Below are positions 34,690 through 45,232 of a stretch of 64,000 nucleotides of DNA, piece after piece. Where the stretch lies: NCBI GenBank assembly GCA_027422505.1, contig JAPQWV010000051.1, forward strand, positions 1-64,000, written 5' to 3'. The notes below the pieces were generated by a model. The model was not told the DNA's origin, did no database searches, and was given only the letters and a program-made list of their open reading frames with translations. Positions within the stretch are counted from its first letter, which is position 1. Each line of letters starts with the position of its first letter. Origin of the DNA: Craterostigma plantagineum (Eukaryota > Streptophyta > Magnoliopsida > Lamiales > Linderniaceae). A program made the position numbers and the translations under genes.

Positions 34690-36310
34690 TCAAAGATCAG
34701 CCTCATAGGGAACCCCGTCGAAGGAATCCATGATCTCCATTAATCAAAGGCTTCACTTGTACCTTCTTGCATAACCCTGAGTATCACCAGTCTTAACGCC
34801 GACCCAATGGACCCTACCACCCGTACCCGACCCTGGCCCGCCATTGTCATACTCCACGAACAATATAGTGCTCGGGGCATTCCAGCTCCCATCCCACAAC
34901 CCTTTGGGATCTATCAAGCCCTCGAGGGTGCTCTTCATGAAAACCGTGACCGCGCAGTTGCCCCAAGGCCTGCCGAGGAAAGTGGCAGACTCTTGAGAGG
35001 TTCTCGGCGGGCGAGACGTCGCACTTTTGGATCGTGATGCCAGTGTTTGCGTTAGGGTCGGTCCACTGCACGCCACGATCGCGTTGCTCTGGCCCGAGAC
35101 GGGTCGCTTCAGGAGTATCGCTGAGTTTGGGACCGCACATGCTGAGTAACCGCAATGAAGTCGATGGTTCTGAGGATCTTGCACTCGCGGTAGAACTGAC
35201 AGTTCATGTGGGCACACATCATGTCCTTGTAACCTTCCATTTAGCACCGATAGAACACGGACTAGTCTACGCTCGAGAATAGGGCCACCGCTTGATTTTG
35301 GTTCGGGCATGTAGTGGTCACGAAGCCCATGGCCCAGGTGAACCCATATGCAAATATAGCTACACAAACAATGATAGTTGTTAAGACCTAATCATGGCAA
35401 AATTTCTTAATATTTGGAAATATACTACATAAAATCAAAATGGTACAATATATCCCTTCAAGTTTATGCATTTAGATGATACGATAATTTAACAAAGTGA
35501 TACAGCTCATGCCAAAGGTTATTGGTACGAATCCTCTCGACTACACATAACAAAAAAGATTTCACGTGTAAGGATAGATAATTAAGAAATCAGCCTACAC
35601 GTCAGTAAGGATGTTGGAAATAAAGTATATAAAATTATAATACAAGCCACACCCTTCAAGTATAAGTTTTTGATTAAATTGTTCATTAACACTTACCAAA
35701 GGTAGCACATTCGAAGGTTGCTTTTCCCGATCCACTGCTAAGGCTGCCAAACAATAGTATCGTCCATTCCGTCGCCGTACATCGTGACAAATTTTCGCTT
35801 ATCGACCCTAGCGATCTCTCCGTATACTCCTCTCTTCACGTAAATGACGTATCTCCTGCCCGCTATTTACATGCACCGTAGGTAGAGCATCGCCTATCCT
35901 TACATGCGTTCCGGACCCATCTTGTGCTATTAACAAAATCGGGTTTTTCCATTTTCTTCTCATCGTTGACAAATTTCTTGTCCTCATCACACAACCAATC
36001 AGGCCACGAATAATCGTCGTTACGAAGATTATCGGCCTTTTGTGAGGCCATTAGCTATCGATCTTAGACAAAATCGCCAGACTATTGCTCACCAGTTTGG
36101 TAGACTTGTCCAAGTCACGAGCGGGTTTTTATTTCTTTCGGTGCATAATCGAACATGTCCTTGCACGTTTCTAGGTCGCCTAAGGTGGCACTTAATCTCA
36201 TTCGAAAATCTACCCTAACTTCCTTGTTTCTCATGATGCTAAAACTCTTGCTCGGTGGCAGGTTGAGATTGTACAAAGCCAGCGAAAGCGTTCTACGACA
36301 GCTTCCCAAC
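34690..36310 (-). pseudogene. Pectinesterase (PME with PMEI pro-region) pseudogene
   Basis: Pieces of a type-I pectin methylesterase, normally a secreted enzyme that de-esterifies cell-wall homogalacturonan, follow each other in the right order but in different frames. The PMEI-like pro-region lies at about 36115-36310 (GSCRRTLSLALYNLNL, DLETCKDMFDYA); the catalytic start at about 35700-35990 (VAQDGSGTHVRIGDALPTVH); a middle part at about 35060-35260; the C-terminal catalytic block at about 34750-35000 (TFLGRPWGNCAVTVFMKS, STILFVEYDNGGPGSGT); and a remnant WIPSTG...YEADL near 34700. Several frameshifts and stops separate the blocks, so no functional enzyme is expected. An intron may lie between about 35360 and 35690. 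Confidence 0.85.
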
Positions 36311-36951
36311 GATGATATTAGGATTGTTAGAACATAGAGTCGTAGACAACATTTTAGGGTTTACTATCGTCGAACTAAGGCTATTGTAGCATTCTTTGGG
36401 TATGTGAAGTTGCAAAGATTACTTAAGCGAGCTCGAAAAGGTTTCTTGGGTATCCGATTTGGTTCGGCATGTTAACGCACACACAAAGCAATGCTATATG
36501 AAAACATTGTTATGAGAAGCCATGAAGTTCAATGAAAGATGGATTTGATCTGCTAGTTGAGATTTTAATTACTATAGAATAGATCGTAACCAAGCTATAG
36601 CATATATGTATACATGTACTAAATGCATTTATTTTCATGCACATTTCCATTAACAAGACCAAGCACAATGTTATTTTCTTGCTGTATTTATGCATATTAC
36701 TTTTCTAAGAACTCTTCTTTGTCCGTAAGGGTGTATCACATATTTAAGTTTTCCTTACGAAAGTTAAAGATCTTCTCAAGTCGTTTGAACAATATCAAAA
36801 CCAAGAATTGTTTTTCTTACTATGAAGCTGTTGGGATCATTAAATAAACGTTTAACAAGGCATGCTTAGACAAAGAAAGTTTTAAGAAATCCACAGCCAT
36901 CAATTCACGAAACAAGATTTTCTCTTAAGATTATAATAACATAATCTTAGA
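36311..36951. other. Spacer downstream of the jacalin 1 locus, nothing recognised
   Basis: AT-rich, no credible coding region. The right-hand part should include the ancestral 3' UTR of the minus-strand jacalin gene. Confidence 0.35.
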
Positions 36952-36967
36952 TTATGACAGCTTAGAC

Positions 36968-37903
36968 CACTGTTGTAAAAATCGGGGCGCTACTCGGAGA
37001 CCACCCCCGCGAATATCACCAAATCGGCCAACTATTCGGCCAACGATTAATCGGGCGAACAGGCCGATTAATAAGCCGAGAAATGACGTTATTCAGCCTT
37101 ATTAGGCCGATTAACCATATTTGAGTCGAGATTATTGTGGCCTCATACTAAAGCTTCCACCAAAGCTCTGTCTTTATACAAGTACGCTTCCTAGAGAATC
37201 TTACTGCAACATCGGTATGGGACAAAATTATCGAAAGAGGACCATACAAAACTTATTCGCTACTTTAAGAGCAGTAAAAAACTTGTATAAAAACATATTC
37301 AAAAGAAACGTTTCGTCCAGTGGATAGAACCTAAAAGTTAAATTTCTTGTATGAACTTGAGGTGGGTTCGAATTCCATATACCTCAATATTTTTCTATTT
37401 TATATATATAGTATGTGTTATAATTTGTATATATACTTCGATGAAAAAAAAAATCGTATATATCGTTCGAAAAAAGAATTAAATATTTGTATATTCATTT
37501 CACGTCAAATATACATTTAAAATTTGGTATCACATATACATATGACTATAGTTAGTCTATAATAAATAGAGTTGTCTTTATTTTTTCTTTCCAAAAAGTC
37601 CAATAAATTCTCTAAATTAATGTCGAAAATATTAAATAAAATATATATAAAGTAAAAAAAATTTACTTCGTCCAACATCATTTTTAAAACACTATTTTTA
37701 TACTAACGTTATTTGTTGCATTGTTGTGACATTATTTATTAGATTTCTAGATAGATTCGATATAAATTTACCTTGATATACGGTTTTACATAATTTAATA
37801 TATAAAAAATAATAAAGACCGCTTAATTTTAGGCTACGTTCCCGCCTAGACGGTCTAGGCCCCCCTCGGGCGCATAGTAGCGCCTAGCGCTTTTGACAAC
37901 CTT
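36968..37903. mobile_element. 936-bp non-autonomous hAT-type element in the jacalin 3' end
   Basis: Ends: CACTGTTGTAAAAATCGGGG on the left; read inward from the right, AAGGTTGTCAAAAGCGCTAG. They share GTTGT(A/C)AAAA and a GGCGCTAC-like block a little further in. Flanks GCTTAGAC (36960-36967) and GCTTAGAA (37904-37911) form an 8-bp duplication with one mismatch. No transposase frame. Confidence 0.7.
37314..37395 (+). repeat. Possible tRNA-derived (SINE-like) segment
   Basis: GTCCAGTGGATAGAACC (about 37315) resembles a pol III A box and GGGTTCGAATTCC (37364-37376) matches the B-box consensus. Spacing is longer than in a functional tRNA and no cloverleaf is apparent. It lies inside the hAT-type element. 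Weak call. Confidence 0.3.
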
Positions 37904-38072
37904 GCTTAGAACTACTACTAGCTTTCCCAACTATGTTGAGATAAACTCCAATGGACATGAGACCAGCAGAAGCATCAGCACGACCATGGAAGCCATGAAA
38001 CTGACAACCTCCAAAATCTATGTTGAAATCTTGGTCGTCAGATCTTGATGAGGATCGCCCAAAGGGGCCATA

Positions 38073-38624
38073 TGTTGGGGTTGAGCGGTAATATTTAATT
38101 CCGGGCCGGCGGTAGTTGTATTTGGACCCCGCGACAATTTATCGGGATATTAATTAAAGCCGAAATGACACCGAGAGAACACTGAGATTTTTACGTGGTT
38201 CGGCCAATACCGCCTACATCCACGGAGAGACAATAATTTTACTATAGTTGAGAATATTACACCGTACAAAATAACGCTCGTGTTTAAACCCAAACAAACC
38301 CGAGACCCTTACCCACCTGGGTAATGTTTTTGTACCCACTCTCAATTACCCAGTAAAACTACATCCGCTCTCACCCTTATCCACCCGGACAAGATTTCCT
38401 TTTTTTTTTTTTTCTTTCTCATTTTCTCTCTCTCTCTCCCCTCTCTCTCTCCTCACTCTCTCTCGTTGGGGTGCATTTCACAAACGAGCATGTGTCCCCT
38501 TTTATAGGCCAAGCAATCAGAAAGAGGCCAAAAAAATTCGTCACTGCAAACATCATTAGACGAAAAATGAAAAACGATTTCCTCCTCCACCTTAGCATTT
38601 GTTTATAAGGTTGAAAAGTCAACA
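38073..38624 (-). repeat. 3' LTR of the non-autonomous Copia
   Basis: 552 bases; contains poly-T and CT-rich microsatellites (about 38400-38465). It differs from the partner LTR mainly in lengths of simple runs. Confidence 0.92.
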
Positions 38625-39189
38625 ATTCTCCCCCTTTTCAACATCTGCGCCTTCTTTAGAGAACACTCCAGTGAACCCGAGAATGAGAGTAACCCGTTCG
38701 TAAATACCACGAACGTCCATTGGCCTTCCTTGTAGCACCTACACATAATCCGAATCAAGAATTCCGATCCTACCCCACTTGATTCAACGGCCAATCCTAT
38801 GTGCAGCTATGTTGAACCGACTCGATCCGTCGATTCCCGAAGAGGAACTTCGATGCAACCTCTTCACCAGCAGGATTTTCCTTCTCACCATCGTCTGCCT
38901 TTATACCACGCTAGCGATTTTCGTGAACCCATCGAAGTCTGAGTATTATATACCATACTCACGTCCAGACGATACAAACCTTTGCACTCTTCTCCCTTTG
39001 GTAGGACCTTTTCCGTCATGGATTTTCCAAACTCCCCCTGCTATGAAAACCCCATAGCCCTGGAATCTGATTGGCTCAAGAATATTAAATTCTACGCAAC
39101 TTTGGGACAACGCCACACCACCCAAAATGCGTACCGCTCCATCAACCATTTTGATCTTCCCCGTTCCAACACACCGAACAACACAACGA

Positions 39190-39450
39190 TATCCATCAGC
39201 CCATGGAGATCGAAAAAACCGTTCGTATTTTCCGAAACATATCAAAATATTCTCTTGGAGCAAACCCGAATTTAATATCCTTCTTCCTGAGAACGAGCGC
39301 CATCATTAGAGACTGTGAGAACGTCTCCAAGATACACCGTGTGCTACCTCCGTTGTGGAATTTTCCTAGCCGCTTGTCCTTCTTCCTCCAAGTCGGACAA
39401 TTTCTCCTGATGTGTCCCGGCTCACCACACATGCAACATCACATGCCCTT
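39190..39450 (-). pseudogene. Degraded gag with zinc knuckle of the non-autonomous Copia
   Basis: Minus-strand frame with CHMCGEPGHIRRNCPTW (near 39400-39440), a CX2CX4HX4C retroviral-type zinc knuckle. Neighbouring frames are short. No pol motifs were seen in any frame of the internal region. Confidence 0.6.
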
Positions 39451-40199
39451 CCCGCCACCTGGATTTGGACCTGCTGCTGTTTCCAAATCCCCTGGCGTGA
39501 CACCTTCCTCTACGACTCTCTCCGTGTATAGCCAACGTCCGACTATCACCATAATTTGACCGCCTTCTCTTTTCATGCTCCAAAAAGAGTTGACTCCACC
39601 ATCCACCGTCTGCGCCGTCTCGTACCGGATGGTTGTGATCCAATTATCACCTGAATCAGGAAGCGAGGTAAGAAGCAACAGGGCCTTACTTCTTCCTCTC
39701 CGACACATCATGACCCCAAAATTTCCGTCATTTACTCCGACTTTTCATCGTCTCCCATCAAAGCTTATCGCCCAGCCTTGACAAAAGAGTACAACCTTCA
39801 CTCTTCTCTGCCGCAGAGTGAAACCTCCCGCACCAGCACATTGTCGCACTTTGCTGTCATCCGTCGTTATTATCTTTGCAGAGATTTAACAGCCCGGCCC
39901 AAATAGTACTGATCAGATATTTCCCAAGAAAAGCTAACGACCTGCCTCACAGCACTATTGCCATAACTCGCCAAAACTGCACCGTCGCACAAGCTCCGCC
40001 CACACCGAGCATCCCATCAACGATAACCATCTTGTACCATTATTTCTAGCACAAGGCATTACCTCGTTGAACCTCGCTCTGACACTGGCTCCCCCGATCG
40101 ACGTTCCCTTCTGATATCTTTTCTGATGTGGAAGATCAGACACAGCTGCAACCACAGAGCATACTCAGAATATCAATTAGGGTTGGCTCTGATACCACT

Positions 40200-40754
40200 T
40201 GTTGGGGTTGAGCGGTAATATTTAATTCCGGGCCGGCGGTAGTTGTATTTGGACCCCGCGACAATTTATCGGGATATTAATTAAAGCCGAAATGACACCG
40301 AGAGAACACTGAGATTTTTACGTGGTTCGGCCAATACCGCCTACATCCACGGAGAGACAATAATTTTACTATAGTTGAGAATATTACACCGTACAAAATA
40401 ACGCTCGTGTTTAAACCCAAACAAACCCGAGACCCTTACCCACCTGGGTAATGTTTTTGTACCCACTCTCAATTACCCAGTAAAACTACATCCGCTCTCA
40501 CCCTTATCCACCCGGACAAGATTTCCTTTTTTTTTTTCTTTCTTTCTCATTTTCTCTCTCTCTCTCCCCCTCTCTCTCTCCTCACTCTCTCTCGTTGGGG
40601 TGCATTTCACAAACGAGCATGTGTCCCCTTTTATAGGCCAAGCAATCAGAAAGAGGCCAAAAAAAATTCGTCACTGCAAACATCATTAGACGAAAAATGA
40701 AAAACGATTTCCTCCTCCACCTTAGCATTTGTTTATAAGGTTGAAAAGTCAACA
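40200..40754 (-). repeat. 5' LTR of the non-autonomous Copia
   Basis: 555 bases, nearly identical to 38073-38624, adjoining the complement of a tRNA-Met primer-binding site at its left edge. Confidence 0.92.
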
Positions 40755-41229
40755 CCATACTCTCTAACGTTCGTCACAAACTTAAGCGAAGAAATACTGA
40801 AGCATATACTACGTGGTTTACGCAAGGCGTTCGAACATACATGGTTAAATGTCGGAAACTTTACTCCAGCGATCGAAGTTATGTACTCTCTTGGATAGTC
40901 GATATTTACCTGTGATGATATATGTAATAAAGACCGAGCGTTTCTTGAGAAATATTTATGAATTTTGTATTAAATAGAAGCGACAGACTTACTACGGTAA
41001 ACTTCGTTCCAGCATCTGAGCTTGTGCCAACATTCTCAGATAGTATTTTAGTATTATTATTACCACCATCTGCTAAATATTGGAATCGTATGGAATTGAT
41101 TCCTTCGCCATGCGAAATGAATATACGGATAATTTTGTATTGACCTTTGAAGTCCCAAACGTCGCCCCAGCAACTTCCGAAGGGGCCCACCTTCATGATG
41201 CAGCTATGTGTATCGTCTCCGCCGTCCAT

Positions 41230-41724
41230 TGTTTAGACAAGTGAAAATTGTGTGTGCGATAATTGAGCGAGTTATAGCAAAGTGTTACTCTATTTATATT
41301 GCATCTATACTAGCTTATTCGTTTGGTTTTTCTTTCGCGTGAGGAAGACCAAAAGGCACACTCACCTCTTCGTATTCTTTATGACGAAGATAATTACGAA
41401 GAATATTTATTACTAGTACAGATTCAAGACGACGTTTCCTGGAATCGAGATTAAGTGAGAACCCAAATTTATTGTATATACATTTAGTAATTAAATGAAC
41501 CTAAATAACCTCTTGAAATAAGTGTGTATACATGTCACCAATGTAGCCGAAAAGTGAGATTAACATCCTCTTGTAGCCGAAACCCTTGAAAGCACGTGGA
41601 TATCAAATTCTAAAAGGAATAGTCAAAGCTCATATACTACGGTATACATCTTATAATTGTTTTATTTTATTTATCCAACAACATAATGATTGAATTTGAT
41701 GCACCATGTAGCCCCTGTAACATT
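41230..41724. promoter_or_regulatory. Upstream region of the jacalin 1 gene
   Basis: About 500 AT-rich bases between the jacalin 1 start codon and the Copia B remnant. A TATA-like stretch (CTATTTATATTG on plus, about 41290-41301) lies some 65 bases before the ATG on the minus strand. No coding region. Confidence 0.35.
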
Positions 41725-41729
41725 CCTAC

Positions 41730-43021
41730 TGTTAGAATTTTGTGAGCAAGAATATGTTTGTCTTTCTTCATATGTTTTGATTGTACAATACATAGCAAAT
41801 CTATAAATAAAAATATGAACGTTAACAAAAGTAGCCGTTGGGCACATGTCCCTTTTCCTGTAATGACAAATTCTTCAACACTCCCCCTCAGATAGAGCCC
41901 AACTTGTTTAGTATCTGAAAGTTGTGGTTGTCAACCGCTTTAGTGACGATGTCAGCTAATTGGTCATGATTTCTAACATATGGAGTCTCAATTTGCCTTG
42001 CTTGTAGCTTCTCTCGAACAAAATGACAATCGACTTCGATGTGTTTAGTTCGCTCATGAAACACCGGATTAGATGCAATATGTCGGGCTGCCTGGTTGTC
42101 ACAGTAATTGGTTGTTCTTGGTTGATGTTCATGTCTTTCAGGACTTGTTGAATCCAGACGAGTTCGCTAGTTGTAGATGCCATGGCTCGATATTCTGCTT
42201 CTGCGCTTGATCGTGCTACCACGCGTTTTTTGCTTTTCCATGTAACCAGGTTTTCTCCGACAAATATACGGTAGCCAGTAGTCGATCTTCTATGAAAGCT
42301 TCCTGCCCAGTCAGCATCTGAGTAGCCAATTATGTTGGTTGTTCCTGTTCGCCTCATCCAAATTCCTCGCCCCGGTGTTCCTTTAAGATATCTTAAGACT
42401 CGATCAATTGCTTCAAGGTGTAGTTCTCGGTGTCTGCATAAACTGACAAATACAACTGGCAGCAAATTGTAATATCTGGTCGAGTAACAGTCAGATATAT
42501 AAGTTTTCCTACTAACCGTTGGAATAGACTGATGTTTTCAAAAGGTTTCCATCTTCACTGTTTAATTTTTTATTTGTTTCCTTTGGGGTTTTTGATGGTT
42601 GTGAGCCTATCTTTCTGGTTTCTTTGAGAAGGGTCAGGATGTATTTTCTTTGACAAAGAAATAATCCCTTTTTTGAATGGGCTATTTCAATTCCAAAAAA
42701 ATATTTGAGGGTTCCCAAATCTTTTATTTTGAATTTTGTTTTGAGATGATTTTTTATGTTGTTTATTTCGCGCGTGTTGTTTCCTGTTATAATTATGTCA
42801 TCTACATATATTAGAACTATAGTTATTGTTTGGTTTTGCTTTCTTATGAACATAGATGAGTCAGCAGAGCTTTTGGCAAATCCATTCGCGATTAATGCAT
42901 CCCTTAGCTTAGCATACCAAGCTCTAGGTGATTGTTCTAACCCGTAAATTGATTTATTCAGTTTGCATGCAAGTTGATTTTTATGTTCTAGTCTGTGACC
43001 AGGTGGTAGAGTCAATATACT
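41730..43021 (-). mobile_element. 3' half of Copia element 'B' (RT-RNase H-3' LTR)
   Basis: Broken pol in two main minus-strand frames. RT part about 42512-43021 with LPPGHRLEHKNQLACKLNKS and YVDDIIITGNN; RNase H part about 41890-42465 with SDADWAGSFHRRSTTGYRIF and ARSSAEAEYRAMA. Next come a polypurine tract complement (CTCCCCCTC, 41881) and a short 151-base LTR (41730-41880, TGTTAGAATTTTG...TTCAACA). Flank CCTAC (41725-41729) is the reverse complement of the GTAGG before the matching 5' half at 51776. The RT sequence stops at 43021 where the LTR of element C begins. Confidence 0.85.
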
Positions 43022-43972
43022 TGTTAGAAATCGTGAATCAAAGCAGATTAAACAGTTTTGGTGATTGTCCAAACTTGACCTCAAGACCGGATACCAGTCA
43101 GCAGTTTACAAGCGCACCGGAAACCGGATGTAAACTGCCAAGACCGGAGTGCAGATACCAGACCTGCCACGTGGACGAAGATTCGAAATTATTCAAGGCG
43201 GGATGTTGAAGACTTCTGATGAAGCATTTAATGCAAGGCTGCCAGGAGGAGCCAAGTTGAAGTCAAGCCAAGCTTAAAAAGGAAAAAGCAAATGGCACAG
43301 CGCAAACAGCTATGAAGACCGGACAATACCCGTTTTGGGTAAATAGCATTTAATGCACTCTCCGGTACAGGGAGCTATCTCACAACGGCTCCTTTCATCA
43401 AGCTCAACTATATAAAAAAAAGAGATGAATGATGAAGACCTAGTGACAAGACAACGACACTTTACAACGAGAAATAAAAAATGAGATACAGCTCAAAAAC
43501 TTCCAAGTGAAGAAAAAAAATTAGGTGTTGTCTTCACTGTACGTAGACCAATTTCGGTTAGTAAGTGAGTTGTTTCCAAGGGACTTTAACAAGCTCTTGA
43601 AGTAGGTGGATTGTAGTATACGACTGCCTAGGTGATTCACTAGATTAAGTTGAGGGCAGCTGGGTAGGTTGTAGTGTGTATTGTATAACTGTGTATTGTA
43701 TAACTGAAGATCTAGTGGACCTTCCTTGCAAGGAAGAAGGGGAGGCGTAGGAGAGTTAACTCCGAACTTCCAGAAACAAACTGGTGTTCCTTCATACACA
43801 CACAAACACACCACATTTACCATCGGTCTTGGTTTAAAACCGACCGACTCGTTTCCGTACAAGTTACGTTTAGAAAAATATCAAGCACCGATATTAACTC
43901 TAACCGATTAAGTACCGCAGAAGAGATAGGCGTTTATTCACCCCCTCTAAACGTGTTAATCGATCCTAACAA
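43022..43972 (+). repeat. LTR of element C (5' LTR)
   Basis: 951 bases. The partner by sequence and target duplication is the inverted LTR at 59495-60467; a more diverged family member is at 58056-59076. Confidence 0.88.
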
Positions 43973-45020
43973 GTGGTATCAGAGGGGGTTACTTGATATT
44001 TTTGTTTGCTAACCATGACTCTATTAGACTAGCTTCCTATGTTTAGCAGGGAAAACTTTCTTGAATGGAAGATAAGGTTGATTCATCATCTCTACGCGCA
44101 AGATGATGAGATGATCGATGTGTTAGAAACTGGACCGTTCGTGTTCAATAAAGTAAACGTACGACATGTCGCACACCCTAATGAACCGTGAGAAGTTCCC
44201 AAGGAAAGACACGAACTGTCGATGCCAGAAAGACGTAAGGAGAATCTCGACAACATTGCCAAGAACATCATGTTCAAACATTGGACATAGAAATGTTCAG
44301 ACAAGACATGACTTGTAAGACCGCAAAGGAATTATGGACCAAGTTATGTCAAGTCGGCGAAAATTTAGAAGCGTACAAGTTCGAGTCCCAGACGAGACTG
44401 GAGGAGAGTATGCCGGTTCAACCAGCGAAAGCACTGGCAGCAGCAGAACCCTCCAAAACCGCCGATAAAAAGAGAGGTGAAGCTACCAGAAAACTCGGTG
44501 AGTTCATGAAAAGAACCCCGAATGAAGCGTCACAAGGTAAGCAAGATGAAGAAAATGAAAACACTAACATATGCTTTAACTGTGACAGGACCGGACACAA
44601 CACCACTGACTGCTCCAAAAAGGAGAAATCAAGGAGGATCAAAGGGCAGAAATAAATCACGTGCTCTTGTAGCTAATTTTTTTTTTTTTTTTGCAGATGG
44701 GATGATACAGACTCTGAAGAGTCCAGCTCTGAGGAAGAACTGAGCGAATGTGAAAGTAGGAAAGAACTGGTCTGCTTAGTGGAGATCAATCAGACCAAAA
44801 AGACAAATTCAACTTCGAGGAAGTCCTAGATTCCCTCCAGAATATGGCTGGCGAATCCTAGAATATGGCTGGCGAATACTGGAAAGTAAACAAAAAACTA
44901 AAGGCTACAGAAAAAAGGAAAGGCACTAGTACAAGAAAATACCGGACCCCTGATTGAAAGAATCACAGATAAGGAAATTCATGTGCTGAATAATGAAGCT
45001 CTTCACCTACATCTCAAGCC
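43022..45020 (+). mobile_element. 5' part of SIRE-like Copia element 'C' (LTR, PBS, gag)
   Basis: LTR 43022-43972 (TGTTAGAAATCG...GATCCTAACA) followed by primer-binding site TGGTATCAGAG (43975) and a degraded gag. The gag has stops and shifted frames; recognisable are the EWKIRLIHHLYAQDDEM region (about 44060-44110), zinc knuckle CFNCDRTGHNTTDC (about 44570-44611) and an acidic DDTDSEESSSEEELSECESR block (about 44700-44760). A poly-T run ending in GCAG lies at about 44678-44696. The rest of pol is missing here; related Gypsy sequence begins near 45025. Left flank ATACT (43017-43021). Confidence 0.8.
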
Positions 45021-45024
45021 AGAC

Positions 45025-45232
45025 TTGAGCTACGAAGAAAAGCCAGTGGAAAGATTAATGTATGAAGTGAAGCGCTTAAGAAATAAAGAAATTCCGTTAG
45101 TAAAAGTGTTATGGCAGAATCAGTCGAGAGAAAAAGCGATATGGGAACGAGAAGATGATATGAGGAACAGTTACCCTGAATTGTTTCTCCCTACCTGATT
45201 TCGAGGGCGAAATCTCTTTTAAGGGGGGAGGA
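45025..45232 (+). pseudogene. C-terminal end of a Ty3/Gypsy (Tekay/Del-like) polyprotein
   Basis: Translation YEEKPVERLMYEVKRLRNKE, then IPLVKVLWQNQSREKAIWER and EDDMRNSYPELF, is the characteristic end of chromovirus (Tekay/Del) integrase. The frame stops at 45198, followed by a polypurine tract AAGGGGGGAGGA (45221-45232) directly before an LTR. Everything upstream of this piece of the Gypsy element is missing. Confidence 0.8.

Larger units (their letters stand above)
38073..40754 (-). mobile_element. Non-autonomous Copia-type LTR element inserted in the jacalin gene
   Basis: LTRs of about 552 and 555 bases (38073-38624 and 40200-40754; TGTTGG...TCAACA) flank a 1.58-kb internal part. The minus orientation is shown by the primer-binding site complement GGCTCTGATACCAC next to the right LTR (about 40186-40199) and by a polypurine tract (AAAAGGGGGAGAAT on minus, 38625-38640) next to the left LTR. 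Perfect 5-bp duplication CCATA (38068-38072 and 40755-40759). The LTRs are nearly identical, so insertion is recent. Only a degraded gag with a zinc knuckle is seen; protease, integrase and RT are absent, so it must be mobilised in trans. Confidence 0.92.
36952..41229 (-). pseudogene. Jacalin-related lectin gene, interrupted by two transposons
   Basis: Single jacalin domain, a beta-prism mannose/glucose-binding fold. Exon 1 is 40996-41229 (MDGGDDTHSCIMKVGPFGSC, then WDFKGQYKIIRIFISHGEGI). Exon 2 starts at 40909 (VNIDYPREYITSIAG) and runs to 40755, where a Copia element (38073-40754) cuts the codons for REYG. It resumes at 38067 (PFGRSSSRSDDQDFNIDFGG, then FHGFHGRADASAGLMSIGVYL). Near the C-terminus a hAT-type element (36968-37903) is inserted 13 bases before the ancestral TAA (36952-36954). 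Leaving out both insertions and one copy of each target duplication, the frame is open throughout, so the gene was probably intact until recently. Its relative lies at 50886-51388 on the other strand. Confidence 0.88.

Noticed and set aside
37314..37395. A functional tRNA gene
   Set aside because: A- and B-box-like words exist, but spacing and lack of a cloverleaf argue against it; listed only as a possible SINE-like segment.
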